Source: Druceiella hillmani (taxonomy: Eukaryota > Arthropoda > Insecta > Lepidoptera > Hepialidae). Taken from it: 64,000 bases of DNA. A program made the translations under genes and the position numbers. This document shows, piece by piece, positions 1 to 13,033 of this stretch. The stretch spans positions 22,871,501 to 22,935,500 of the forward strand of contig JAYKKI010000015.1 of assembly GCA_039881145.1 (NCBI GenBank). The letters are read 5' to 3'. Each line of letters starts with the position of its first letter. Position 1 is the first letter of the stretch. The notes beneath the pieces were generated by a model, which saw only the letters and a program-made list of their open reading frames with translations, was not told the DNA's origin and did no database searches.

Positions 1-1030
1 CTCAAATGGGGACAACGGGCATTTCATTGGTAATTTATTTTGTGCTGAATCGGTGTACTTGTTTTGGAATGGTTGGAGTGAGGTCATTAAATTTGTCTCA
101 TTTAATATTATTATTGTACTTATAGGTCGGATTGTGAATTAAAACTAATTTTATTTAAGTAAATTGTCACGTAATAGTTTAAAGAATAATTTACAAGCAC
201 TTAATATATAAAATAAGGTATTTTCAATCTGTTATATAGATAGGCTGGAAATAAGGTTACCACCTGAAAATCGATGGGAAAATTTTTAAAATGGTGATAT
301 TGAATTCAAATGGAATAGAAAAATCGGTATGAATAATATGATGTCCATTACATGAAGAAAATTATTTTGAAACAATTGTGTGTAATATTCATTAAATCAG
401 AAACATGAGCACAATTCTTATTTTTAATTTATTGAAAGTTAATTAACGAATGAGTAAAAATTTATTAATTTACGATGACGTTTACAAAAACTACGCTAGC
501 ATAATTATGTATGTTTTCCCGAATTTAAAAAAAGTATTTCAAAAATTAGTTCTACTATCTTTTAAGTTACACTACCTTTTTTATTTTCAACGTAAAGGCG
601 TTCCTTTCACGGATTTACAAATGTTTCTATATATGAATTATCTGAAGCAAGTTTATTTATAGATGTTCTCGTAACCATTATAAGAGGCACATTGAAATTA
701 ATTCCCCAAAATCACTTGGAGTATACCGGAAGGATAAAGCTACCGTATAATATAATGTCGTAAGCTCAAGGGGATGCAAAAAGTGGTATTATGAGACGGT
801 TTTTTATACAGGACGGACGCGACTTAAATGTGGGCGTTTTAAAGAAATACATTTTGGAGCATCGTTTAGAAAATATTTATCATATTACATGCTCATATAT
901 CTGATATTATTCAGAAATTATCATAGGGCTTTTCAAATTACATGTGATATGAGTCTTAAAAAAAAAAGGAACCGCGTTTTAGCAACAAAAATATATAGTA
1001 GTAAATGCATTAATATTATTTTAATTTAGG

Positions 1031-1084
1031 TATTAAGACTACGACAAATTTATTTCATATTAAGACTATGACAATTTTATCTCA
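1031..1084. repeat. 27-bp tandem duplication, 2 copies
   Basis: Two adjacent units beginning TATTAAGACTA repeat with a 27-base period and only a few differences. This is a local duplication with no sign of a mobile-element terminus. Confidence 0.75.
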
Positions 1085-3331
1085 TTGAAAATAATTTTCA
1101 ATTGCTGAGCAAATGTATTTAAAAGCCCTACTATTTAAAAGAAAAAACTTTGTTATTAATCAATAAAATCGTTTATAATATTGTTTGCACTTTCAAATTA
1201 AAAGCTAACAAAATATAAAAATCTAATTATGTTATTAGTAGACCCTTTGCGAATTACTTTAAGGACTTATAATACGATTATAATACAAATGCTGGTTAAT
1301 TAGGAAAACAATTTTCCATTATCATTTCATTGGCCGTTTTTCTAATTTTTTCAGCATAAAATAAGACGATTATACATAATTTTTTTTCTATTTTATCCAG
1401 TACTGGATATTAATTATTTCAACATTAATGAAAATGTTAATCGTCATCATAAACTCTAGATGCTGCGCGGCAATATTAACGCTGTAACGAGTGACCGATA
1501 AACTCATTATTTGGCTTTGAATATTGAACGATATGAATATATACGCAGGTTCAATAAGCATCTTGCTTAAGTTTTTTTTTCATAAGCTCTATTTATGATA
1601 ATGAAACATTTAAACATTGGTAATTATACTTCAAATATTTTTGAAAATAAAAATGTCTTTCATTGGAAAATAAATTGTTATGGATAATTTTCGTCGTACG
1701 GTTTCGAGAAGAATCTGAAACAGAGTTTTGTTGTACCAATTAAACAGCACCTGAGTACGCAATAAAAATCGCCTTTCGCGAATTTCCTTTTTTTGCCAAA
1801 TTGTCATTTTGATTTTATAACCTATTTTTTTTATTCTTGAAACATTAAGATTGACATTTAATTTATCAAAGTCTCTTCATCTTAATACTCAAGAGCGATA
1901 AAAAAATATTTATATGCATTTTCATAAATTTATAAGTGAGATATGAAATAAATTACCATCCTTGTGATTAAAATTACCATTTTTTGACTGTAGGCTTAAT
2001 ATACTACGAAGTATATTAAATTTATGGTTTAGATTAAAAGTAAAAAATAGCATTAATTTGAAATACATACAGAGAGCTATCCAAACATAAAAGACAGGGC
2101 AGTGTATCTTGCATAAATGAATTGATATGATTCAACTGTATTTATATAAATGATTTGAAAATCAACCTATATGCAAAGCGCAGTGCACATAGCGATACAA
2201 GCGTAATTCGGGTAAAATTTAATTGTGATTGTGACGATGGAGTTGTCAGTGTATTCACAGCAGAGGGAACTATGATATCATAAACGGTACCACTAGAGTA
2301 TGAATTCGCATTAACCTATGCGTATGAATCAGCACATTTATATTTATGTAATTGTAATCGGTGAAAACAAAAATAAGCCCAATTCAAAAGAAACAAATTA
2401 ATTTAAATAAATATTTTGAAGTAAATATTTCATATATTGACACATAAACAACAGCAAAAGGGATTAATGTAATACGAGGAGGGGACGGGAGGGAGTTAAA
2501 AATTAGAAATAGTAACAAATTCTTTACAATACCTGTTAAGATATTCCTGAAGGAGAAGTTACTTGTGTCAGGTGCGAGGTAATTCCAAAATTGAGGAACT
2601 TGTATGGAAAATATATATTTGCAGAAAGTTATTGTAAGTATATTAAAGAATAAAGATACAGGTTAGGTTTCAAACCGTAATTATAGAACGTGAGTCGAGA
2701 AACTTAGGTTAATAATCATTCCTTAATAATTCGAGTGCCAACTGTGTTTAAGGAAACGATGTAACACTTGTAGCCAAAGAATGAATGCAGACAATAAAAT
2801 CATATAAATTGTTAAAAGATTGATGGTAAGATCTAATTCGTGTATACATTTTCATAGTAAATTTAAATAATGAGATTTTTTTACACATAAGGACGAAAGT
2901 TTCAACGGATTAATATACGGATACGGAAAGTTTAAAGGATTTTGAAAATAATTTACTTGAGGTCTTCAATTTAGATTTTCGTCAAACGGGTATTGTAAAT
3001 GAGATTTATACACGGTTTAGCGTTATGCGCAACATTAGCTTGATTATATAAAATAGTATTTAATTATTAAAGGAGAAACTAAGGATTTATTTAGATTATA
3101 TAAATAATCCTTTTTATAATCTCATTAATTAATTAAATTAAGGACCTTGTTGAAATACTCTATGGCGCATTATGTTAGTAATGTTTATTTTTAACAAAGG
3201 AAAGACGATAAGCCATCAGCTAAGATGTTACATATTGTCTACGGCCATGCAGATATGAGCTAAATCATTATGAAATGTTATATGTATTCAAGGTCTTCAA
3301 GCATTTTATACACATATATTTATTAGCTATC

Positions 3332-3377
3332 TATTAAGCTTACAATTACATATATTAATGTAATTGTCAGCTTAATA
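3332..3377. repeat. 20-bp hairpin, one mismatch
   Basis: The arms at 3332-3351 and 3358-3377 are reverse complements with a single mismatch, separated by the 6-base loop ATATTA. This is one of a series of short-loop inverted repeats scattered through the window with unrelated arm sequences. Confidence 0.85.
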
Positions 3378-4802
3378 AAAAATATCAGTTTAATGTAATT
3401 ATAAAATCTGGAAAGCTATATGTTAAGTTAAACTTTATTAGTGAGTTAAGTTATATGGTGTGTTAGACTTTTTTCGTGGCCAAATATATATTATCTTTGA
3501 CCTTAACTAAAGCACGAAAGGTACTGGGTTACAAAAGGACTGGTTTTGTCACTAGTCTATTTTTTTCAGATATATTATGTTTTTAGGCAGTAAATTAAGA
3601 ATAGAATTTGCACTCAAGGATTTTTAAAAGGAATTGTAGAAGGTATACATGTGAAATGCAAATATTTTATATGAAAAGATGGTAATATATTAGATAAGGA
3701 AATGAAGAATTACTTACACCTTATATAGAATACTATTCGTTATTTTTTAAACGTACATAAAAATAAGGTTATGAAATATATTAAAAAAATAAATTTTTTT
3801 TATATGTTTATTACAGGTATAATGAGCAACATGGGCCAATTATTATAGCAAAGAGAGTCTATTCTTTTTTCTTCCTTCTATTTTGGAGAAAAGGTGGTAG
3901 ATGACAGTAATGGGCAATAATGTGGAATTATGCTACCTGCGCCATTTAATTTTACGAATTTAGATTTAATTGTAAGAAAATTAAATATAACTTTAAAGTT
4001 AAAGGAAAAATTACAAGTATAAACGAAAATATATGGCAAGAAATCGGATAAAGAGATAAGAAAATATTTTCGAAATTTTATCGGTTTTTGTGATATTTCA
4101 AAACTTAAACTGCAAATAAAAATTTGAAATCATCTCTTGGGGATTTAAAAGTCGTTAATTAATTTTCAACATCACCAAGATATCAATCATTCGAAGATAA
4201 GTATGAATTATTTAAGAATATGTTGTTAGTTCAAAATGAAAGGATCATCTATTGGATCATAGTTAAAATATTTCCGAAAATGATAGTAATATATGAGATC
4301 TCTCCTTAGTGTAAAATAAATGATCCCCAATGCATTGTTCTATACGTTTGTGATGATATGTTTATTGTAAATTTACTATTTAATATCTTAATTTTCAAAA
4401 ACGTTACAAGCCGTCGTGGTATGAAACCAAAACGGCAAAGGCTTTACTTTGTGTAAGTATAATTAAATTATATACGAAATATATTTAGGCAATAAGAATG
4501 TTTACATTTAAACAACTTTTATGAAATGTACAGCAGCGAAATTTTCTGAACATATATAATATTTATTGCCAAAAGTGCTATAAGCGTGTGCATAAATTTT
4601 AATTGTTTAAGTATAAATGGCCAAGTTCTAGATAAATATAAATCTCTTGACATGTATGTGAACTTATTAAAGCAAATATTAAAAAGTTATATTTTATGCG
4701 TTTTGAAAATTTGTGTGTTTATTGGAATATTATGTTTTAGATATGGATAATTTCTTTCAAGTGTTTTCTTAAAAAAATAGTAATAACATTTAATTAACAT
4801 TA

Positions 4803-4850
<48 letters not shown>
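4803..4850. repeat. (TA)n microsatellite
   Basis: Almost uninterrupted TA dinucleotides. The [10 protein letters not shown] open frames that cross it on either strand are artefacts of the repeat. Confidence 0.97.
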
Positions 4851-4853
<3 letters not shown>

Positions 4854-5353
4854 GGGATAAAACACTTATATCACGAGAACTGTGTAATAAGTAAATTGTG
4901 TTGGAAGAAAATATCATTTACAGCTAATTGGAATGTTTTTAATGTCTAATTTGTAGTCAGAGTTTTGATTTATTTATAAGAACTGTAAACTACTGAACTG
5001 TATATTTAGATGTTGTGCAATTTGTAATCTTAGGTTTAAATGTTGCTATCCTAATTTGGAAATAGCAATAAAATATGTCGCTTTCCAGTTTATTTATTTG
5101 CAGAAACGATATTGTTAATTCGATTTTACAACCAACCGAATGCATCCCATTTTGCTTGGATGAAATAAAAACTCAAGTAGTTTTATGCATCTCATTATGT
5201 TGTAATGTTTGGATCTTATTAATGTTTGGTGTGAGTTTACGAGATAGATTTTTTAAATTTTAATATTATTTTGTGACATACACTTATTTCGTTTATGTTA
5301 CATTATGAGATTTTCCCTGTACATTCGGTTCTTTACATCTATTGAAACTATAA

Positions 5354-5357
<4 letters not shown>

Positions 5358-5405
<48 letters not shown>
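5358..5405. repeat. (TA)n microsatellite
   Basis: An uninterrupted TA dinucleotide run of about 48 bases in non-coding DNA. Confidence 0.97.
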
Positions 5406-5408
<3 letters not shown>

Positions 5409-6108
5409 GTATCTACATATTTTACTGGAGTTTATGTATAAGACTTTTTATTACTCTGCACGAATTACTAGTGTTGTACGAATTAAAGATTACGCTTTTT
5501 CTTCACACTTTTACTCAAGCCTTGTAGTTTTGTGGTACTTAGTTTTTCCGGCCTTATACAATTACAAAGATAAGCCCATATATATAATAAAATTATAGAA
5601 TATAATAAAACTATAAAATATATACAAATTTGATATTTTAAGAAATTCATTGACATTGCATTAGTGCAACAGCGGCACATAAGTTCCTATTTGCTCGACG
5701 TATAATACTTACACAAATATATGGCGCATCTTAAATAGCAAAGTGAATTTACATTGGCGATATGGGAAGGATAAGTTATGGAGTAGTGCGCGAAGGGTTG
5801 GTGCATAATTAAGCAATCTGACTGCGGGCAGGCGCATAAGAGCACACGTCATTGTTGGACGTTTTTGAAATATAAAATTTTTCGATATTTTATGCATTCG
5901 ATATAAGCTTATTTTCTTTCGTCAATTCGTTTAAAATTTGAATTTGTTGTTAAGATTAGGAATTAAATTAATTTTGTAGGTTAACATTAGACTGTATAAA
6001 TTTGGTTCCTTTTTACTTTATTGTCTATACGTATTATAAAAATGTAGAATTAGCATTTTTTTATATTAAAAATGTATACGATTGACATAGAGAAAAAATA
6101 TCATTATA
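5406..6108. other. Non-coding, slightly GC-richer at 5690-5890
   Basis: No gene recognised. Between 5690 and 5890 the base composition rises and a 62-codon minus-strand frame (5709-5897) is open, but its translation matches no family I know. Decayed repeat sequence is a possible explanation. Confidence 0.4.
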
Positions 6109-6111
6109 AAA

Positions 6112-6360
6112 ATGATAGAGGACCAAAATATTGCTTTGGGAAAATTTGTCTGTTTTTCCGTGAACCTGTTAATTTGTTCGCTCATTGCGCAGGAGCTGTT
6201 AAAAGATTTCGACCAAGTTTTTACTGATGGATTCTATTGGGTCAGGGGTAATAACGTTTTGTCCCAACCGATCATTATAAAAAGAAGATATTGCAAGCTG
6301 ACGTTTCGATGCAAAAGGTGCCTCAAAAAAGTTTACTTTTCTAATTGCTATAACAGATAA
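6112..6360 (+). other. Small unassigned open frame, 82 codons
   Basis: This ATG-initiated frame is notable because its base composition is more balanced than its surroundings. The predicted product has a hydrophobic N-terminal stretch (FVCFSVNLLICSLIAQ, about residues 12-27) followed by a polar, cysteine-containing C-terminal half (CKLTFRCKRC). That could be a signal or membrane segment, but the negative and positive charges before it are atypical for a signal peptide. No family was recognised and no promoter or splice context is evident. It could be a chance frame, an exon or a fragment of a decayed element. Confidence 0.15.
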
Positions 6361-6508
6361 ACAGAGAATCGTTTAAAATTTAATCTCTGGTTATTTAAAA
6401 AGGTTTTTGAAATAAAAATAATTATAAACATTACTTATAACAGTATGTATTTCGTCTCACAGATACGATGATGAGATATGCCCAAAGGAGATAAAAATAA
6501 ATATTTTA

Positions 6509-6664
6509 ATTAATACCCAAAATACCAATAAGTGGGTCACAGTGTTTTTCCTTGGCGGTGTTGATAAAATCATTGTATTCCTTCTGCACATCAACCATAG
6601 TAAGGAGATATGCAATAAGATCATGTTTGCTACCCACCCATTTCTTTTCACCCACTAGTGGTTT
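6509..6664 (-). other. Exon-like open stretch or element remnant
   Basis: On the minus strand a frame is open for about 51 codons from 6664. It reads KPLVGEKKWVGSKHDLIAYL near its start and VDVQKEYNDFINTAKEKHCD further on, with amino-acid composition much more protein-like than random AT-rich translation. Just upstream on the same strand is an AG preceded by a T-rich run (around 6665-6685), which would fit a splice acceptor, and GT dinucleotides near 6524 could serve as a donor before the in-frame stop. I do not recognise the family. It may be a single exon of a real gene, a processed-gene scrap or an unrecognised transposon remnant. Confidence 0.3.
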
Positions 6665-6669
6665 CTAGC

Positions 6670-9453
6670 AGTTTACAATAAAGTGAACATCAATCGCAAG
6701 CCATTAAATTGCAAGTATCCAGGTGACATATATTTTATTTAATTAGCAATACCCAAATGGCCAATATTACACATACTTTCAAATATTACGGAACTCTAAT
6801 AGGTATTAGCTTGTTCGAAATGAAGTTTTTTATAGTCGACCAATTTACCACATTATCGTCAAGTAAGTACAAATCTCCAAGTTGTCTCTAAATGTAATGA
6901 ATTTTTTGTATTTCCATCGTGTTTCCACTATTTTGAAATAAAATAAAAGTTTGATATTCATGAATAAATAAATTCATACAAATAAGTATGATGGTTCTAA
7001 ATCATAATACACACATAAAATTACATACGTATACACCCATGAATGGCCATAAACATGTACAGTATTAAATTGTGTAGAACTAAGATATAGTCACATATGA
7101 AAAAAAGTCATGGAGGTATAAGCTTAGTCTGTGTGGAAAGCAAGGTTTACGAGGAAATCTTGATTGAGTGAGAAGTAAGACTTATATACCTTTATATGCT
7201 GTGGCAGGTGGGATTTACTTAAACATTTAACAATAACACATTTTTTTAATTAAATCTTTTTACTTGCTTTATAAGAATAAATTTTAAAAAGGGTAAAAAA
7301 AATTATATTATATTTATGTATAACAGATTATAACGAGTCAATTGTGGAATGTTTTGTTAATGAATGGACTCGAAAGTGAAACTAATAATATTTATAAAAT
7401 GATTATTTTCACATATGGTGTTTTGCTAATGCTATTTGAAAAGAAATATATGCAAAACCTGGAGATTTTGGGCAGTTAGTTTATAATAGATGGCAAATAA
7501 AAAGTATGAATGCAAGAATGCAATAATTCGATACAGATACTTTGCCAGCCCGATGCAATAATCCAACACTGCGACCCGCAAGATAAGTTAAATTTTCATG
7601 TAAATTTAATGACGTTTGTAAAAAAAAGGCAGATGGATTTAAATATTAAGGTAGAAGATGGACTTAGCAAGGAATCATAGACGTAAATTTCTATAAATTG
7701 AATTTTACAATTAATATCTATTTCAGTTTGATATTGCGGTATCAATTTAATATGTACCACATTTTGTTTTATTTAATCTTTTTATTTATATCTTGGTAAT
7801 TTGATAATGACAAATGTTATTGCTTTTTTCACGTGTACTTTGCGTAGTACGCTATATTATTTAATCACGAGCTTACATGGTATGATCGATTAATAAGCTC
7901 AGCGTATTCATTTTTGTAACTCTAGATCCATTACTTGTATCTCCAATAATCCAACAAATCTGAAAAGTCTCGGTCCCATATATGTTGTATTTGATTGACT
8001 TAACTATTAATTAATCGACTTTAATAGTATAAACATATAGAAAATAATATATTATTTACGAGATATGTAAGAAATAGGAATCATATATTGACGTCGAAAA
8101 TAAGGAAGCAATATACCAAAAAAAATAAAGATTTTTGAGAAAGATAAGACATACAAATTTAAAAACAGTCAAACAATAACCAATTTTGTTTAGAATGAAG
8201 TGGCTGGTGTGAAAATGCTTGAAATATCCTACAAGGTAGAGGAAAATATTTATTACTGCCGAATTATTTATCTTTCTGTTCCAACGTTCCCAAGCAATTC
8301 AAAGGAACTAAAGATAATATTTTTTAATTACGCATGTACAAGTGATATTTACTTTTACTTTTGTTAATTTTTTTTTATATAAATAACATTAAGAAGTAGT
8401 CAATATCAATACAATTAGGTATTATTTTAGGAAATAACATTCTTAAATATTGTAATTAGCATTTGACGACTTAGAATTAAAATTACTCTGCCTATTCTTG
8501 TGTCAATAAATAATATATACTCTCTTCTGTGATATCGAGATAACCGTTTCTGAAAATAAATTTATATACTGGTAAGTAATCGTCAGACTTAACCTTCGAA
8601 CCAAAATCAAAATGGTGACCGTCTATTTATATCCACTTTTAAAATATTTGAGATACAAACGTAAAATTCGGCAAAATCTTAACCCATAATTTTATTTTGC
8701 TTCAAATTGGAAATATAAACATTTCGTACGTTATGGATAACATATATTTCAAACCGAATAAGTGAGTATAAAAAAATTAAGTATGTAAGACATCTTGACG
8801 ACAAGATACCAAGAAAATATCAACATCGATTGCATAGAAATGATTTCTTCTCAAAGGTTCATTAACATTATTCGAGCAGTTCGCTCGTTTCAGAATATTT
8901 CATTCTTAAATATACTGAGGTTATATTTACAATAAAATAGTAGATATAATATAAATACTAATATAGCTATAAATATTTGAACAACATATGGATCTTCATC
9001 ATTAATAAAATCGCGAATATGTTTTTATTTTGACATTCTATGAAAGACATGCAAAATTTGAAATTTGAAAAGCTATTTTCTTGAGAAGACCTACTATTAT
9101 TATTAATATTCCTTGAAGATTATATTGCTGTATATATATTTGAGCTTAAATTTTTAAACAACAAGCGGTTTATTTCGGAAGTTAACTTGAATCCACGGTT
9201 TTCTTTATTTGACTATAAATTTAATGGCAAAGATTTGTTTGCCACACACATATGTACTATACGAGGTATACATACTTAAATATATTCACGATCTTATACC
9301 TAACAAACGTAAATTTTAATTTGATGCGTGAACATTCCATGTTTACCTTATTAACATAATTTATGTGTGCAAAATTTCACGATCAATAATTAAGTAAGAG
9401 ACATCAAAAAGAATAAAAATTTCGCATTTGTGATCTTTTTAAGGTAGTTAGGA
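6670..9453. other. AT-rich non-coding DNA, nothing recognised
   Basis: No coding region, RNA gene, tandem array or transposon motif stood out on either strand. Short frames are all within chance expectation. Confidence 0.6.
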
Positions 9454-9485
9454 TTATATATATATATATATATAGATATATATAT

Positions 9486-9533
<48 letters not shown>
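9454..9533. repeat. (TA)n microsatellite with GATA interruptions
   Basis: About 80 bases of TA dinucleotides, with two TAGATA interruptions in the first half. Confidence 0.97.
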
Positions 9534-9536
<3 letters not shown>

Positions 9537-12242
9537 CTAAGACTTCTGAGGAAATGTTTTTTGGCATATTTAAAAGATTTTTACAAGGTTAACACTTTTT
9601 AAGGACTATTTTTTTCTGCTGTTCATCCTTCGTATATCTCGAAATATTTGTTCATTAAAATTTGATTTTTCCACTTGTACATTTAATGGAAATTCAACAT
9701 TACAAATGTAGTATGACAATTGATAATGAATGATTTTCGCTTATTGGAATATTATTTTATTAAAAAATCAATTTGCTAATGAAAAGAAATAATTTATGTT
9801 ATATGAGTTACTAACAAGCAGATGTATTCCAGGTTTTCCTTGTTTGGTGTTACTGTTTGTGTAAGCGTAATAGGCATCGCAATAATGAAGGCATTGGAGG
9901 GAAATAATTGTTATAGATACAAAAAAGTACATTTGTATATATTTGTAATTAAACATACATGAAATATAAAAAAGGATTTCCATACTCTGGTACACATAAA
10001 TATACCCTTTACCACATTACCCGGCCACATAGAAAAGTATTTTTTACATACATTCATCGCTATATTACCCACTGAAATAGAATTAGCAAAATATAAAGTA
10101 GGTATTTCGAGTAAAGATCATAGTAAGTATCACAACATACAATGCTTGATATTGTTCAATATTCCACACTTACTGCACATATGGTGCCGATATAGCACTT
10201 TCTGAAACATATTTGTGTGTTACCGATATTTTAAACGTCTTAATTTTCCCAAATTTTACTTCAAGAAGGTCGGAAGTGAGTGAGTTGTAGATTTTTGGAG
10301 AAAAAAAAGCGTTGTGCCTGTGCTGGGCCTTGTATAGAAAATGTAATTATGTGTTATTTTAACTGTATATTATTAAATTGTTCAAGTTTTGTTTGTGTGG
10401 ATAAGAATAATAACAATTATTATGTATGCAATGTTCAACTGAGAAATTTACCAGATCTGCCATTTTCATGTTCGAAATTAATCCTTTCATTCTCATTTGA
10501 TTTCATAGTCATTTACAATTAAAAATATTGCTCTTTTTTTGGTGATTTCGGCTAAACATTTTTTTCTTGAGGATGCGATCTTTCGATAGGAATCGCAGAC
10601 GCATCGTCTAAAATTTTGGGATCCCTAAATAGTCAAAATCTTGATTAATTAAACGATACAATGAAATATTAGATTAACGTTAAGGATTTATTTTCCAACT
10701 GTTCTTGGTGTTATAGAGGTTACGAACTGCTGTTGAATCTGCCTAATCAAATAAACACTTAGAACACTTTGAATTTGAACTTCAAGATAAATCAGTAAAA
10801 CTGATATATGGTGTAAGAATATATTATTTATAATTTAAAATATACAGTAATAATTTTATTACAAGAAGGAACACTTAATTAATGATTTTATGCTTGTTTT
10901 ATAAAATTATTAATATAACAGTACAATAGTTTATAAAAATATATTTGATAAATATAATTAAATTTTTAGTTTTTAAACTGAGTATTTGAGAAAATTTGGT
11001 TATATGTTCCTTTTTCTTCCAATTCATATTGTGGGTAAATTTGATACGGGATTAAATTAGATATATGCGTCATATACAAGTATATGTACTATAATAAAGT
11101 TCTTAAAATATTATTAATGTTAAATATTTTTCAGAAAACTACCGTTTGGAGATGCTTTTTTGACTCAAGTTATTTAAGGAAAAATACATATCTGGTTTCG
11201 TTTATACACATAAAGGCATAGTACTACAATTGGGATGCACAAATTTCACATTTTATGGATATCAAAATTACATTATTTCGAAGTAATCTTACAATATACT
11301 ACATTTATTTATTAATAAAATATTTTTAATATTGAGTAATTATGCTTAAATATTTCTCAATATTTACTCGCGTTTCCAAAAAGTGTTAAATTTGTAATAA
11401 ATAGAACATTATTAAATTTAAAATCCAATGTAGAAATTTTATTCTTCCTTACAAAAGAAAAAAACAAAGAAAAATATATTAAATAAATACTATTTCGTTT
11501 TTATATAAATTAATAATTACACACGGTTTGAAATAATTTTTTTAACCTCAATTTATCTAAATTATTATCCAACCTTCTTCCAATAGGACGTAGATCCTTT
11601 AAGCCATAAATATAGTCTTTAGGCTATAAACTGCTATAAGAAACAGATAACTTTTTTTTAATTTTCTTTTGTTATATCAGTTGTAAAATATCATTTGTAA
11701 CACTATCTGTCGCCTGGGGTCTTTAAGAACCCTCTGTATCTTGCGTGAGTTAAAATTATTTTTCATCCATTTATAGGTAACAGTGACGTTTAGCATTCAA
11801 TTAGAAATCAAATAAGGCAAACATATTTTTAGTTTTAATAATATTATATTATTATGTTAAATGTACAAAAAAAAACATTTTTATTGTTTATGTTTTTGGT
11901 TTTATTCAGTCAGCACAAAATTTGCAAACTTACCACTAATCATGGACCTGTAACCACTAGACGTGTAATTAAACAAATTTACTATGAAACAAATATTTTC
12001 AAAATATGAAGGGGACAAGAAGATCGTACTCAAATCTGGTTGGCTAACGGTGTGGACACGTTTTATTGCAATTGGTCAGAAAATATGACAATCATACATA
12101 TTTTAAACCATAACTGTCAAACCTGCAATAATATCGATAAACCATCGTTCGATAGTACTTATTTATTATCGAAAATTATTCTCTGTAATGTGTACTTTTT
12201 ATTTTTAAACTATGTCCAACTAATCTTAATAACAATTTTAAT
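9534..12242. other. AT-rich non-coding DNA, nothing recognised
   Basis: No gene or element recognised. Small frames at 9768-9995 (minus) and 10280-10522 (plus) are low-complexity or chance. The 12040-12255 plus-strand frame runs into the Penelope-like repeat and is not credible as a gene. Confidence 0.55.
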
Positions 12243-12382
12243 CACAATTAAATGAAACTACGTGATGTAGTATTATTTCTACTATCTTTAATTTCTTTCC
12301 CACGACCTAGGTTTCGTTGTATTACAACATCTTCAGGTGGGATGAACTTCTACAAAATTAACGCCAAATATATTCAACAATT
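12243..12382 (-). mobile_element. Penelope-like terminal-repeat fragment, copy 1
   Basis: This segment recurs at 40420-40651 with high identity, so it is a dispersed repeat. On the minus strand it reads first a 35-base block (12382-12348), then a segment starting CCCACCTGAAGATG and continuing through ATACAACGAAACCTAGGTC to a block ending near CACGTAGTTTCATTTAATTG. CTGAAGA...GAAAC motifs of this layout are known from terminal repeats of Penelope-like retroelements, which carry minimal hammerhead ribozymes, and such elements commonly show inverted or partial copies. No reverse transcriptase or GIY-YIG endonuclease was recognised next to it, so it is a solo or truncated terminal repeat. The Penelope assignment is inferred from the motif and arrangement, not from protein homology. 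Confidence 0.5.
12299..12341 (-). ncRNA. Hammerhead-ribozyme-like fold
   Basis: Read on the minus strand, the order of parts matches a minimal hammerhead. CCCAC (12341-12337) can pair with GTGGG (12303-12299) as stem I. Next comes core CTGAAGA (12336-12330), then GTTGT and ACAAC as a 5-bp stem II with a 3-base loop. Core GAAAC (12315-12311) follows, then a CTAG loop and GTC (12306-12304), which allows the two-base-pair stem III and a cleavage site after C. One deviation is visible: an extra T between the first core and stem II, next to the normally conserved first G-C pair. Activity is therefore uncertain. Chance assembly of all parts in order is unlikely. Confidence 0.45.
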
Positions 12383-12810
12383 TTAATGTTCATGAAAACT
12401 TTACCTCATATGCTCTGAGATGAAGACATGCCATATATAGAGGGAATAACTATTTTTCATGATTTATTAACTTTTTAACATTTTTAAATTACCAATATTT
12501 GCACGAACAATCAAAATTATAAGAATGAGCACAATGCCGTCTTTTACCTCTGTTTTGTACTATCAAATTAAAAGAAAATGTCATCATCATAATCCTACGT
12601 GTACGGAGTAGGTATCTAATGCATATGCCATATGCGGGGAACACATTTTTCAAAATATCATATCTTAACCTTATATCTTAACCTCGGTATAATTAACGCG
12701 TTGTCATCAGTGCTAGACAAAGTGTTATGCGATACTGATATACAAGGCATACTCCGTTATGTGAAAAGTATATTATATAAGTAAGTGTGTGTAAAAGAAT
12801 TCAAGCAAAG

Positions 12811-13033
12811 TCAAAACGCTCGTCTTACGTTTAATTTTATGGCATTAAATGCCTCTTTTGCCGGATCTGCGGCGTATGCAACTATACAATTTAGCTAATG
12901 TTCGCAGCGAAGGCAAATATTTTCCAAAAGTTTCTCTTACAAATTTGCACGCTTTTGCAGAATAAAAGTGCAAATTCAAAGCAAAACTTTTTAAATCTGG
13001 AGAGTCTTTAGCCTTTGGAATATTTTTCAATTT
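12811..13033 (-). pseudogene. P-element (THAP9-like) transposase fragment
   Basis: The minus-strand translation contains FALNLHFYSAKACKFVRE, then FGKYLPSLRTLAKLYSCI. This matches the conserved region of P-element/THAP9 transposases that reads roughly R-F-A-L-x-L-H-F-Y-S-P-K-A-Y-x-Y-V-R with a following L-P-x-x-x-T-L-x-K-W-Y. After the tyrosine the frame shifts by one base and continues as DPAKEAFNAIKLNVR, equivalent to the family's G-F-T-K-E-A-F-N-A-L-K before the catalytic domain, and then stops. Only this about 75-codon piece survives. The N-terminal THAP zinc finger and the RNase-H-like catalytic core were not found in the flanks. It is a dead, truncated remnant. Host THAP9-type genes share the motif, but frameshift and isolation argue for a transposon fossil. 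Confidence 0.75.

Larger units (their letters stand above)
1..4800. other. AT-rich non-coding DNA
   Basis: No open frame here is longer than chance allows in such AT-rich DNA, and no protein motif, RNA gene or transposon terminus was recognised on either strand. It contains the small tandem duplication at 1031-1084 and the hairpin at 3332-3377, listed separately. Around 2130-2270 a plus-strand frame stays open for about 55 codons, but it has no start and no recognisable family. Confidence 0.6.

Noticed and set aside
2130..2270. Open stretch containing YIND-like residues reminiscent of a reverse-transcriptase Y-I-N-D-L motif
   Set aside because: Only four or five residues agree and none of the surrounding reverse-transcriptase blocks follow.
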